Of a stretch of DNA of 64,000 nt, positions 1 to 12,412 are shown piece by piece (the stretch's first letter is position 1; each line of letters begins with the position of its first letter). Made by a program: the position numbers and the translations under genes. The DNA is taken from contig NC_064759.1 in assembly GCF_011397635.1 (NCBI RefSeq), positions 13,598,428 to 13,662,427 of the forward strand. The letters run 5' to 3'. This DNA comes from Epinephelus fuscoguttatus. Lineage: Eukaryota > Chordata > Actinopteri > Perciformes > Serranidae. The notes beneath the pieces were generated by a model that had not been told where the DNA came from, made no database searches, and worked only from the letters and a program-made list of their open reading frames with translations.

Positions 1-128
1 AATGGTATTTTATTTATTTTTTAAAATTTTATTATTTCTTTTTTCTCTTTTTTTTTTTTTTTTTTTAATCTCGCTTCTCTACTTTAAGTAACACAAGGCT
101 CACCACCTGGCAAATCCAATTCTCACTC

Positions 129-219
129 ATCTCCCCACTCCACCTAAACACCACCTCTTCTCAAACCCTATTGGCCAGCCAGTGTGAAAGCCCATCCTGG
201 TTCGATGGCACCGGCCAAT
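129..219 (+). promoter_or_regulatory. fdps: fdps upstream region: SRE-like site and two CCAAT boxes
   Basis: ATCTCCCCAC at 129-138 differs at one base from the classical sterol regulatory element ATCACCCCAC. An inverted CCAAT box (ATTGG, 170-174) and a direct one (CCAAT, 215-219) follow. FDPS is an established SREBP target whose promoter needs NF-Y, so the grouping fits. The start site was not seen directly. A non-coding first exon probably ends at 473, where a good donor (gtatgt) follows. Confidence 0.45.
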
Positions 220-824
220 CAAATCGCTCAATGTCAAATGGAGCCTTCCGAAGTCCACGCCCATATGCACCACCCGCGATGGCGCTTGGGAAATTCAGTT
301 CTACTGCTTTGTATTAAAACCGACGGCGTCGTGACAGCGAACTACAACCCGCACATCCTGGTTTGAGGAGACGTTCACAGACTTCAGTTTGACAGCAAGA
401 CGAATAAACAGAAGATTAACTATTTTGCTGTATCACACCGAACTGTTTGGGATAAGAGGACAGTGTTATTATGGTATGTAAAGGCGTGTGTATGAACAAA
501 AAGATAATTTTATTCGGTTTGATATGGCTAACTTTGTAAACAGGCAGGATGCTGGATGACAATGTAAGCTAACGTCAGCTAACGCTTCTTCTCACGATAA
601 GGAACTAGCTAATCATAGTTATCTTGACCTAATCCCTGCTCTTGTTTACTGCTCTCACTGGGCTAACAGACCATGGTGCTAACTGGCTTAGCAGTTTACC
701 TAAACCGCATAAATGTAACGTTATGTGGTTTATAAAAGTAACGTTAGCTAGGTAGTGTTACGGTCCGGCAAGTTTGAGTCCAGCTTGTTAACAGTAGCTG
801 AGGAGGGCATTTGGACGGTTGAGA

Positions 825-1945
825 ATGAGACGCCTGCTGAGCTTGGTCGTTGATGCCCGTAAAGTAATCCGGACCATGTGGTACGCTGTCTCCCCGCACA
901 AGCTAAAAACTACATATGTCCTGCTGTGCACCTCCTCTTTCCAGGGGGACAGCATTTGCAACGGGACGCAGAGCAGCAAAAAGGCGTTGCTGTCAGATCC
1001 TCGGCTGTTTGACGCCCAGTTTGACGAGCTGGTGATGGAGCTCTCAGAGCGGGACCTTACCGATCCAGCGTTGGCTGATGCTCTGAACAGGTTAAAAGAG
1101 GTGTGTGTGTGTATGTGTACTGTGTGTCTACTGAGTTACATCTGACAAGTGCTCAAGTGTTACTTCACGTGGTTCCTCCCATCTGCGTCCTTCTTAGGTG
1201 TTGGTGTACAATTCACCTGGAGGTAAGAGGAACCGAGGTCTGTCTGTGATTGGCTCACTGAGGGAGCTTCTGCCACCCACTCAGCTCACACAGGACACCG
1301 TGCGGCGGGCTCTGGTGGTTGGATGGTGCATTGAGTTGGTAAGGACGTGTGATATGTTAAAAGAAGAAACTGCATTGTTGCACATAAACTAATAAAACCA
1401 CACATCAGTTAGCCACACCTGTCCACTGGGTGACAAGTTTCGTTATTACAGAAGGCACCCTGATAATGTCAGTGCTGGAGGGAGGTTTCATGTCAATTAC
1501 TTAAAAAAAAAAGTACTAATATCACACTGTAAAAATACTCCATTACAAGTAAAAGTCCACCATTGGAAATGTTACTTGACTAGAAGCATGTTAGTGTAAT
1601 CAGGAGAATGTACTTAAAGTATTAAAAGGAAAAGTAATGTTCTCAGGAAAAATGTCCCCTTTGATTATTATACTTACAGATATTAAGTCTAGATTATTGT
1701 TGCTCTTGCAATAAACCTAAAAGCAGAATTTTACTTGAGTTGGTTGAGGTGGAGCCTGTTTTAAACTATAAAAAGATTATTTTCATTACAGGTTAATCTG
1801 CTGATTATTTTCTCCATTAGTCAATTAACGGGTTTCTTCTGTAAAAAATAGGGAGAACAGCCGTCAAGGTCAAAGTGACACCTTCACAATGTTTGTCTTG
1901 TCCAACCAGTCGTCCACACCTCAATATTATTACAGATGCATTAAA

Positions 1946-1977
<32 letters not shown>

Positions 1978-4900
1978 AAAGCATCAATGGAACCATGAAC
2001 TGAGGTGAACCTGATGACGCTGAACGTGAAACGCGTTGTTCCCTCAAATAAGACAGAGTAAAGTCTATGTCAGTGTGCAGAGGATTTGTTTGTCAACCTG
2101 ATTGCACACATTCCTGCTGCCTACCAGCACCTGACTACCTGTGGCTGTGCAAGAAGATTTCATTGATTCCAGGAACCATGAAAAGATCAGAATAGCTGCT
2201 TAATTTTCTGTCAATAAACTAATTGTCGCAGCTAATCTTATAAACTAGATAGTTTAATATATAACAAAACATTATATTTTCTAAACTCTCAAAGTGTTTT
2301 GTATGTAAAAAAAAAAAAAAAAAACAACTGTAAAGCAGATGGTAACTAAAGTTATCAAACATATAGGGAAGTAAAAAGTAGTGCACCAAAGCCATGAATA
2401 GTCCCCATCAAATGCCAATTTTTCCTGTATGAGTAATGCCTACCATACACAAGCAGACTTTGAAAATACATTTAAAAGACTCAAGTCAGACTTAAATCTC
2501 ACATCTAAAGGAAATGTGAGTTTTTTGTCTCAGTCTATGAGATTTTACAAATGCTGGCTCACTATTTGCAAGACAAAACCAGATTCCTTTTGAAATTATT
2601 TCCCACCCTGCTCCTGGTGGAGAAACTACCCCAAACTCCCTTTAAGAAATATGGCATATTAACAATTCCTTACCTGTCCACAAAAACACATAACTCCAGA
2701 AGCACAAGATAAATCGCGTCATATGTCGACAGTATTCTTGTCAATTTGGCATCAATATAATCCATAAAGATAAACTGTGTTTGTGCACCTCCTGTAGTAA
2801 GACGAGACCGTGGGAATGAGAATGGTACCATTTCAAAAATGAATATTTCTCACTTAAATAAATGCTGGTTGGTGGATAAGAATCACGCCCAAAAGAATTG
2901 AGACTTGTTCACGCCTCACTCCATGCTTACTGTCTATGAAGTTAAAATCATTGAACTTTAGTAATTGCACAAATCAAGACTAAAAACTTATGATAATATT
3001 AAGCATGTTTGATTTCGTCTGAAGGTTAAGGTGAGAAAAAGACTGACTTAAGACAGCTCAGACTGAGTTCTACAACCACCTCACACCAAACGATTGAGGT
3101 CAGGGAGCGTGCAGCAACTCAACGAAAACGCTCATGATTTCATTCCAATATTAGAAATTTGTATGCAACAGTAAAATTTTAAGTAGATAACGTTTGGATA
3201 TATGTTTGTGATCCTTTTTTATAATGCCAGTAAGAACAAATGATTTTGAGATCAAGTGCCAGGGACAGGGCTGAAATTTCACAAAGCACTGAAAAACAGA
3301 CTGATGCATTAGTTTTCAGGGGTTGTTGACAAGACAAGAAATAAAGAATAATGTCAACCATATGCTTTAAAACTGAGCCTATTGTGCTCTAATACCTGTG
3401 TGTGCTTTTGTGTAATAATTCATGGTCAGACCTTCATAATTGTAAAGATGTTTTTGCACGAAAGGTGATATGAACAGAGCGGGGACTCAGTAGTTTATTA
3501 TACCTCAATCCAATAAATTCACACCATTCTTAACCATATTATTTGTTTAAGATTTTCTTTAGGCCCGGCTACACAGCATTGAGGTCGGCCTTTAGAAAAG
3601 CTTTAGCTGTTACATGCTGCCCAGTGTGTCACTAAAACTCCAGCTAACAAGCACAGACTCAGACTGACTGTTGTAATGACACGTTGCAAGGGTGTTACGT
3701 TCTCTCATTAAGTGTCACGACTGCTTCCAGCTTCAGGCCTTTTTCCTCGTGGCAGATGATATCATGGATGCATCTGTGACTCGGAGAGGACAGCCCTGCT
3801 GGTACAAGAAGGTCAGACTTGATATAGTACAGAAAACATAGAGACTAAAATGCCTTTTTTTTTTAGTGTGATCATTTGGTTTCCACAATTAATGGTGTGC
3901 CCAGTTTCTGAGGTGAATCTTCTCTGTTTGTTTTTAAGGATGGGATAGGTCTCGATGCCATCAATGACTCATTTCTCCTAGAGGGCTCCATCTACAGGCT
4001 GCTTCGCAGACACTGCAGGGATCAACCGTACTACGTCCACCTACTGGAGCTATTTACTGAGGTACTATACGTCCTGATTGATTACACAAACACACACATT
4101 ACCACAGGTTTCTTACTGTATCTCTTGTTTGTTTCAGACAACTTTCCAGACTGAGCTGGGCCAAGCTCTGGACCTCATGACGGCTCCTCCCGGTCAGATT
4201 GACCTGAACAGATTCACCATGGAGAGGTAGCAAAGTGAAACCTGTGAAGAGAATTTGCACAGTAGTATGTTGTTCCCCAAATGTGTGTTAATTATTTCTC
4301 TGCTTGTCTTTCAGGTATAAAGCTATTGTAAAATACAAGACTGCCTTTTACTCTTTCTACCTCCCGGTGGCAGCTGCAATGTACATTGTGAGTGTGTCTT
4401 CATTCTACACAAGTGTCAGAAGGGAATAAACAAAGTAATGTCGTACTCATAACTACTGTGCTTTACTTTTGCAGGCAGGAATTGAGAGTGAAGAGGAACA
4501 CAATAATGCCAAACATATCTTACTTGAGATGGGAGAGTTCTTTCAAATACAGGTAATTACTTGTCTACGTCTTCTTGCTTTCACGTCACATATTGAACAA
4601 TGTGCTGCAGACTGCACAGTCAGTAACCACCCATTGTGCATCACTTGCAGGATGACTACTTAGACTGTTACGGAGACCCTGCTGTCACAGGAAAGATCGG
4701 TACAGACATCCAGGATAACAAATGCAGCTGGCTGGTGGTGAAGGCCCTGCAAAACATGACTGCTGAGCAGAGAACAGAACTGGAGGTGGGACTTTGGATA
4801 ACAGCCCTTTCCGTTTGAACACTCACAAATATGCACTGATATTTTGACTGTAAACGTTGTATGCAGGGACTTTGTCGCTTGTATACAGTCAGATTAAGAG

Positions 4901-7569
4901 AATAGCTCACCTGCAAAATGACCATTTCTTTATCAATAGCTCAGCAGGTGTTATGTGGAATTCGTGATGAAAATTTTGTTTTTCTCGCACGTCTTCATGG
5001 TGAACAGAGAATCCAGAAAAGGCGAACATTCTTCATGAATTGAAACAAACGGGGACCACATTTAACAACAGTTAAACCATAGCAAATATCTGCTCAAACA
5101 TCTGACACATCTTGTGCAGTACAATCCAAGTCTCATTTGTTAAGCTGTATTCTCAGTACTTCTCAAACACATGCATTTTCACTAAATCATTAGAATATAA
5201 AACTTGTCTGCCTACGAGCAGAGTCCCTTTGTAACAACTGGTGAACCAGTTGAGAGTGTACTCAAACAGTGGAGGCAAACAAATCCAATAGGGCAGAGGC
5301 AGACTCAACAGGCTTAATCCAAAAAAAAAACAAACAAGAAAAGGACACGAGTGCATGCCCAGACATGTTTGTACCAATGTGTTTTAAATCATTATATTTG
5401 AGTGAAAATGCATGTGTTCAGGAAGCACTAAGCATATGGCTGGTTATGAGACTTGGATTATACTGCACGAGTTGTGTGAAAATTTGGAAATGGATGCTTT
5501 GATATAGTTTTGCTCTTGTTAAACGTGATTCTCCTTTACTGCAATACACGAAGAATGTTAGCCTTTGTTTGATTCTCCATTCACTGTTGATTTTTCCTCA
5601 CGAATTCAAGGTAACAAAGGATGCGTAACTGATCTACAAAGGGTCATTTTTTGGACGAAGTATTCCTTTAAATTTAAAAAAAAAAAAGTGTGGAATAACA
5701 ATATAACATATTCCATTTATTTTATTTACTGTTTACGTCACAAATGCATTTGAGAGCATGCATAAATATTTAACACAATAACAGAGCATGCAGCAGGTTA
5801 AATACAATGCATACCACAGTTACATCTCAGTGCTGTACATTTACATTTGAGCAACGACTCACTGACGGATCATCTCATTTAAAGTAACTGACCTTTTTAA
5901 AATTGAATCAAGTGTAACCAAGGCAATGGATTACAAGGAATGTTTATACCACCATAAGAAACTGGTTATTGTACAACATGGTAAAGCAAAAGTGGGGTAT
6001 TTTTAAAGGAAAGAAATGCAGAAACATATGACAAGTGTCACTTTTTACAGATGGTTTATGCTTTTTCAAAAGTCTATATTAAGCTAAAACGTCATTCAAC
6101 AATAGATTTTTTTATTGTAATCATTTGTTTAAATAGTCATAGTATGTTTTTAGTGTCCTGGGGCCGTATTCACAAAGCTTCCTAGTGCCAAGAGTTGCTC
6201 CTAGTGATGAAATTATAAGAACATTTTTAGAATTATGATGTTCTCTCAGAATTTCCCCTTAAAGTTAGGACTAGTGCTGTGTATCAAATCGCGTACTTCT
6301 GTACTTACACTTAATATTTTGAGTACATAGTGCATTCACAGAGGACGTCGCTGCATTAAATACATTAAATACTGCATTAAATGTGTTTTTTGCACTAAGC
6401 ACCACTATACTGTTGTCGGATGTAAGCCAGCAGAATGTTTATTGGGTTAATTTAGCAGTCTGTAATGATTTGGTACCGCAAACGATAACGTGAATGCTAA
6501 TGCTAGCTAATTGTGGTCGTAATTTCCGGTGAGTGCACAAGTTTGGTTTGAGACAATGCTACCCTGTCGAAATTCGCGCGCTACGCCAATGACTACATAG
6601 GGCACACAGCATACTACATAGAAGTGTACTACCGGAAGTATGTGATTTGAGATAGGCATTATTCACAAAGCATCTTAGCCCTTAAAAGAGCTCCTAAGGT
6701 GAACAACTCTGAGGAGCAGGGAGGACGACTTTTAAGAGGCTTAAGAGTTTCTTAATCAGAGGAGAAAATGGTGGAAAGACAAAGAGGAAGGAGAAATATT
6801 CTCCAAATGCTGGATGACAGTGAGTAAATGAAATGCTACAGATTAGATTGTGCAGGGATAATATATGTGGTTGATGTCATTAGGGGTATGCACACATTTC
6901 CCATGCTACTACGCCAGAGACAAAATGAAAACAGCAAAACAGCAGTGATGACTTTGGTCTGTCTCAACCTTCCATCAGCAGAGTGATCACATTGGCAATG
7001 ACAATGCTTTCACAGTCAGCAGTTCATTTCATCTCCACTGGGTGTCCACACCTTTCAGACTCGCAATGTCTGTGAAAACCAATCACATCTGTTAAGGGAA
7101 GGTGTCACACCTAGCAACGGGGTCAACCACACCTCCTCACTAGGGGAAAAGTTTGTCCTTTCCTTGCTCAGAGTTGCTCGGAGATCTGTACTAAATCGTT
7201 CCTGAGCTAGGACTCCTTAGTAAAAATTTTAGTTCTCAGAATGACTGTGAATATGTCCCCTGATCCTTTAACTCCTACATGTATGTTTCAACCTCTGATC
7301 CCACTGTTTTTAGAAGTTGCATGCTAGAATGTTAGCAAAATTTAATTTCATCCTCATTTCCTCCTCAGGCATGTTATGGGCGCCATGATGATGCCTGTGT
7401 GGAAAAGGTCAAAGAGCTTTACAGCACCCTGCAAATGCCAACACTGTACCACAGGTATGAGGAAGAGAGCTACCAGCGGCTACAGAAACTCATCGCTTGT
7501 CACGCTCAGAACCTTCCTCACTCGGTCTTCCTCAACTTTGCTAAGAAAATCTACAAGAGGAACAAGTGA
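825..7569 (+). CDS. fdps: Farnesyl diphosphate synthase (9 coding exons, 398 aa)
   Basis: It makes farnesyl diphosphate from isopentenyl and dimethylallyl/geranyl diphosphates, feeding sterol, dolichol, ubiquinone and prenylation pathways. Coding exons: 825-1100, 1198-1338, 3731-3811, 3939-4061, 4138-4226, 4315-4387, 4475-4552, 4651-4785, 7369-7569. All are bounded by GT-AG and stay in frame (1,197 nt with stop). The first aspartate-rich motif DDIMD is at residues 148-152 and the second, DDYLD, at 288-292. [20 protein letters not shown] and the C-terminal KIYKRNK also match the animal enzyme. The N-terminus ([16 protein letters not shown]) is arginine-rich with few acidic residues and could be a mitochondrial presequence, as in the long mammalian isoform. 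ATG 825 was chosen because it opens the exon; a later ATG at 876 would remove most of that extension. A likely 5' UTR acceptor lies at 794. Identification is firm; the exact start is less so. Confidence 0.96.
1500..3700. repeat. fdps intron 2: degenerate dispersed repeats and poly(T/A) tract
   Basis: This 2.4-kb intron carries remnants resembling common teleost inverted-repeat elements: a 'tactccattacaagtaaaag' type segment near 1535-1730, and a 'ctgctgattattttct' segment from 1798 that recurs near 11528. It also has a T-run followed by an A-run at about 1946-1980. No coding sequence was seen in the rest. Confidence 0.5.
6161..7259. mobile_element. Harbinger-like non-autonomous element, interrupted by a nested MITE
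   Basis: The left terminus GGGCCGTATTCACA (from 6161) and the reverse complement of the right terminus, GGGACATATTCACA (ending 7259), form inverted repeats. Both are flanked by CTG (6158-6160 and 7260-7262), a 3-bp duplication typical in size for PIF/Harbinger. Inside, about 6278-6655 is a second element with its own inverted ends (TATCAAATCGCGTACTTC versus TATCTCAAATCACATACTTC). Host-element sequence (ATTCACAAAGC) resumes after it. No transposase frame was seen. It lies in the last intron of fdps. Confidence 0.6.
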
Positions 7570-8200
7570 GAGGAAACGGTGGTCATAAACAGCGTCAGGT
7601 GCATCAGACTGGATCCCGTTTGGCTTTCCTCATGATGCACAGCTCAGCTCCTCTCCCTGTAAGATGGGTTTGCCGAGTACAAGGCTCTGACTCCAAACAG
7701 GCATGACCTCAACAGCATTTGGAAATCCTGCTGGTAGTTTCTTAACATTGCAATGAGTTGTAGATATTTGGTTGTGAATGTCGTCAAGCACCTCTTTTCC
7801 TCCACACTACCTGTTTATTGAAACCAGTGCGTAGTGTAAATCATCTCCAGCGGTTTCTCCACTGAAGAATCCCGTGGATGTAAGAGACACTGAAATGAGT
7901 CGCACGTGGATCTGGTCTAGCTTTCATATTGGTTTGCCCTGAGGAGTGCACGGCAGCATAAAGACACAGATAGTTAATTTATAGGAATAGATGTATTAGT
8001 TGATGGGGATCGAACATGTATGACAGTAGATGTACAGAGGACAGAGGGTCCAGCTTAATTAACTTTGTAATTCAAATATTTTTATATTGCTGCTGTAAAG
8101 TCTGCACTGGTCTGAATGTAATTACTTTTAATAAATAATGTATGAATTTCATTTCTTTTCTCTTTACTCCTTATTTCTTAATAAATGTTAATAAAAACAG
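7570..8200 (+). other. fdps: fdps 3' UTR with polyadenylation signals
   Basis: Non-coding sequence follows the fdps stop. AATAAA hexamers lie at 8130-8135, 8180-8185 and 8190-8195, so the transcript probably ends around 8150-8220. Confidence 0.7.
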
Positions 8201-8910
8201 ACAACAATTCACTGGTTTAAATAGACCAAACAATCAACTATTTTGATCATTGTCATTTTTAAAACAAGAAATGACAACATTTCTACTTCCCTCCTTTCAG
8301 ATGTGAGGATTAGATGCTTCTGTTTGTTTTATATGATAGTGAATTGAGCCTTTAGGGCATTTTTGACTATTCTGGGACTTCCAGTTTCAGGATTACCACT
8401 TTGAACACGCAGCTTTGCAAGCTTCCAATTAATAAACGCTGGAAGAAGTTGAACTACAGCAAAGCTACCCTCACAAGAATTCAAAATTGTTCAACTAAAG
8501 CTACTTCAAAAGAGCTGTTAAATATATAAAATATCCCACTATTTATTGGGAAATACAAGGAATGTCAGTTTTGGTTTTGTATACAATGTTCTCCAGACAC
8601 CTGCCTTCAGACACTAGATTCCAGGTGGGGGTATTACACTAAGCTAATTACTTAGTTAGCAAGGTAGCTTCCTATGTAGCATACAACATCTCTTCTGAAC
8701 ATCAGTTAATAAATAATACAAGAAATAATAATCAATACTTGTGAAAGGGGGTTCAATTACAGTGCCACAAGAAATGCCAAATCAAAGTAGTGTAACTTCT
8801 TGAATCGCCATGCAAATATGAATATAGGTGAGCTCCCAGCAAGCTACTGCAAAATGTAGTTAAACTACTAGTTTAATTAAATGTAGTTAACTACTCCGCA
8901 ACACTGGTGA
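8200..8910. other. fdps-rusc1 spacer, no gene seen
   Basis: AT-rich sequence without a supportable reading frame. Fragments near 8500-8900 look like old repeat sequence, but no family was assigned. Confidence 0.4.
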
Positions 8911-8911
8911 T

Positions 8912-9998
8912 CATGGGTGGATTATGAGACAACAGGTCCCTGGGCACAGACATGTAAAAGGCCCCACCACCTCTCCAACACAGGACTGGAAACACACACA
9001 CAGACTTCGTGGTGACTTTGCTTTTTTTTTTTTTTTTGCCGATGTCATCTTGTGTCTCATCGTAGTCATTTTGAGTCCGTTTTTCATTGATGTGCCCGTT
9101 TTTGTTGTTCTATTGTCTCTCTGAGGTTGGTTTTTGGGCAGTTTTGTGTCCTTAAGGTAATTCTGTGTCTCTCTGTAGTCATTTTGTGTCTCACTGAGGT
9201 ATTTTTGTGGGTTTTTGAGGTTATTTTGTGTCTTTTTTCGTGTCCCTCTAGTCATTTGTGGTTGTTTGCCCCTTTTTTGTGATTGTTTTGTGTCTCTTTG
9301 AGGTCATTTTTGTAGTTTTTTTAGGTAATCTTGTGTCTTGTTTGGTCATTTTCTTTTTTTGTGATCAAATGTTTATTAGGATTTGAAGGACATCAGTACA
9401 TTCACCAGCACATAAATAAAATAAATATATAGACACATATGCATACACACATACATATACAAAGATATGCACACATATATACACATACATACACCCAATA
9501 ATAATAATAATAATAATGATAATAATAATAAAATAAAATAAAAATAAATAAATAAATAATAGAAATACAAGTAATAAGTAATTAAATAAGAAAAACTGCC
9601 ACAGAAACAAAGTGCCACTGATGTATAACCTAATTAGAACTATCAAAATGTTAGATGCCATCCACAATCTGCAAAGTACACAAAAAAAACAAACAAAAAA
9701 AAAAAAACAACAACAGGGAACATCAACCAAAGAAAACAGGACCAGAGGGGAAGGGGGGAGGCTCACACCAAAAGGCCTTTGAGAGCCTCCACTGTTCGAG
9801 CCCAGCACATTGTCACCTCCTCCCTTGCCCCCCTCTTTGCAGTTCCTTTGCACTCCTTTGTTGTCTTCTGTGTACCTTCTGGACTGGTACATGTGAATTT
9901 GAGTGACATTTTGCAGGTGAAGGCCAGGGGCTCCCAGACACCTGGGGCCCATGGGCCTGTACCTGATAGGCCTGTTCAGTAATCCATCCATGATGGCG
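8912..9998. mobile_element. CATGG-terminus repeat family, copy 1, with internal tandem units
   Basis: The left end CATGGGTGGATTATGAGAC and the reverse complement of the right end, CATGGATGGATTACTGAAC, are imperfect inverted repeats. Between them is a T/G-rich array built from units such as 'gtcattttgtgtctc' and 'ttgaggtcattttgt' (about 9040-9360). An ATA/ATAA low-complexity tract lies at about 9492-9560. The same two ends and array recur at 31923-33170, 51710-52292 and 63390-64000. Class was not determined and no transposase was seen. Confidence 0.6.
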
Positions 9999-10263
9999 AC
10001 ATTGCATACAATTGTAAAGAATTAAAAGATACATTAAGAATATAGTCGCCTGATTAATTCATAGCAATAATTAGTAGAAGCACGTGAGGTTTGTAGCTTA
10101 TTAAGTAATTCCCTTGGAGACAGACTAAATCCATGGATCAGCTGCAGATAGGATGGTTTAAGAGGAATTAGGGGAAATGAGTCTCTTCTCTCAAAACTAA
10201 TTCTCTGAAGGAGGTGAAGTTGAAAATGACTCAAGATGAGCTGGATGTGATGATAAGGCGAGT

Positions 10264-10443
10264 AAGGGGTGTGGTTTGGTCGGGTTGGGGGGGGGAGATG
10301 GGGCGAGGGTTTGTTGGATGCTCGCGAGAAGACAGATGCTGAGGCTGTTAACGTCGGGGAGAGAGATTCACATTCACACGGACTGGGATGTGAAAGAGCC
10401 CGACGAGATGGAGACCTTCATCCATCTTTACAGGAATCTGATC
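10264..10443 (+). promoter_or_regulatory. rusc1: Probable rusc1 promoter and non-coding first exon
   Basis: A G-rich block at 10270-10310 precedes a segment ending in a consensus donor (gtgagt from 10444). A matching acceptor (ttacag) at 12285 leads into 127 bases of 5' UTR before the ATG at 12413. The start site itself is inferred. Confidence 0.4.
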
Positions 10444-11488
10444 GTGAGTCGAGTCCTGATTTATTATCTTATTTTATATGTCTGTTTTTTATAAATCTGT
10501 TCTCAGTTGAAGCTGCAGGGTCCCGTCGGGTACGCAAAACCTCCTATTCCCGCACGGAGTCTGCGTAGATGAAGAAACATGCAATCACGCTTTTAACAGT
10601 GATGTTTATTAAACAGTCTGCAGGTTATATGTTTTATTTATAATCGGGTCAAACTAGGGTGTACATGTGTGTAATATGTGAGCTATAATAGGGGCGGATG
10701 GGCCTGTATATCAGGGCGATGCGGTTGGAGGTACCCCCTCCTCCCTCTCCTCCTCCTCCTCCATCCTCCCTGTCTCCATCAGCTCTGTGGGATCAATAAA
10801 TGCAGGGTAAAGACTGCACAGGATGGGTTAAATTACATCTGATGATATGCTGCTTTCTGTTGTCTTACTCCAAGGCTCTGTTGGCTTTATTGGTCATTCC
10901 GACGAAGGCCCAGTGTAAGCAAGCAGCTGGGTGATTTATATTCCTCAGTGATGTGAAGGACACTGTGCAGGAATATATGAGAAATAGCCTTCGGAAAATG
11001 GGCTTTAAAAAGGCAGACTCGGCGTTGCTCAGTGCTGCTGCCTGATTATTTCATGCTCCAGTTAGATGTTGAGTCGTTGCTCTAGGTACAGGTTTTTTTG
11101 TGTTTTTTGTAATGTAATGGCATTTCTTTTGATCTAAATCTTCCTGCCTGCTTGTGAGGATGGACTGGCACAGATGGACTGGCACTTGGCTACTGTAAAC
11201 TCATGAATATCAGTGCTCAGTGAAGCCGAACATGACTGATGATGACTGACAGTTATTAAGATATAAATTAGCTGACAATTATTACCATGGGGATCATTTT
11301 GTGTGATATGTGTGTGGGTGTGTGTTTGAATTTGAATAGAAAGCATCTAAAAAAAACAAGGAAATGATACAGGAGATGAGAGACACCTTGCAGAACACCT
11401 CCTGTTTTGTATGTCAGGTTATTGGTTCAACCAAAAAAAGGCAGCTCAGCGTTTCCCAAAGAAAAAATACTGTATTGTTCAACAAAAG

Positions 11489-12008
11489 ATGGGCTGCAAC
11501 TAGCTATTTTTATCATCATCAGCTGATCTGCTGATTATTTTCTAGATTAATCAATTGAGCATTTCTCTAAGATGTCAAACATAGGTGTAGATTTCGGGGG
11601 GGTAGCAGAGGACTTGTATTTTGACTAAATTAAAGACATTTCCATCATAAATTGATGCAGAAAAGGTGCAAATTGGTGCATAAAAATTCACCAGAATGCA
11701 GGAAATTAAGTGTTTGATGCTCAAAATCCCCCTCCAGTATGTGTCGTCGCCCCCCAGTGTTGACAGAAAACCTACACCCTTGATGTCAGAAAAAAAGTTA
11801 AACATGAGCGTCACAGTTTCTCAAGGTGTCATCTTCAAATGTCTGGCCAACAGTCAATCAAAAACCCAAAGATATTCAGTTTGCTATCGTTAAAGACAAT
11901 AAAAACAAGCAAATCTTCACATGTGAGAGGCTGGAGTCTGTTAATATATTTGACATTTTGCAATTATCAATAATGAGTCAATTTTATGAATTGACTAATT
12001 CAGCTTGA
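11489..12008. mobile_element. Nested inverted-repeat elements in rusc1 intron 1
   Basis: The outer element begins 'ggctgcaactagctattttt' and ends near 'caattttatgaattgacta', resembling a widespread teleost repeat. It is interrupted at about 11583-11780 by a second family whose ends are AGGTGTAGATTTC and, on the opposite strand, AGGGTGTAGGTTTTC. Two other copies of this inner family lie near 17004-17585 and 52430-52622 (reverse). No transposase was seen. Confidence 0.5.
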
Positions 12009-12412
12009 ATTATTCTCCTTCAGTGGTGATGCTTGATAATATGCTTTTTTTAACAGGACTGTGTGTGTTCATATCACTGCTGTGTTCTCCCAGAACTCGG
12101 GCTGTGATAATTATAAAGCAGAAACCCCAAAAGCAATTGAGTTTTAATGAATAGTCCAGATGATGGGTTTAACTTCAAAGACTTAGCCTAACAGGAAAAC
12201 ATGTGTAGAAGCGAGAAAACGGTCTTTGCGGAGCAGAATGTTGCTTGTAGTCCTTATTCACTGTGTGTCTCCTTTGATGTTACAGGATCTTGGGAGTCAA
12301 GCCAAGATGTGACCGTCACGGCGCGTCATAGTTTGGATCTGTCCTGCCTTTACAACACTTGTTTCTATAGCAACAGAAATATCAGAGCATCCTTAAAAGC
12401 CTCATTCCCACA

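Noticed and set aside
9365-9991. 208-codon minus-strand frame
   Set aside because: Runs through ATA/ATAA low-complexity sequence and a repeat end; the translation is mostly Ile, Tyr, Leu and Phe.
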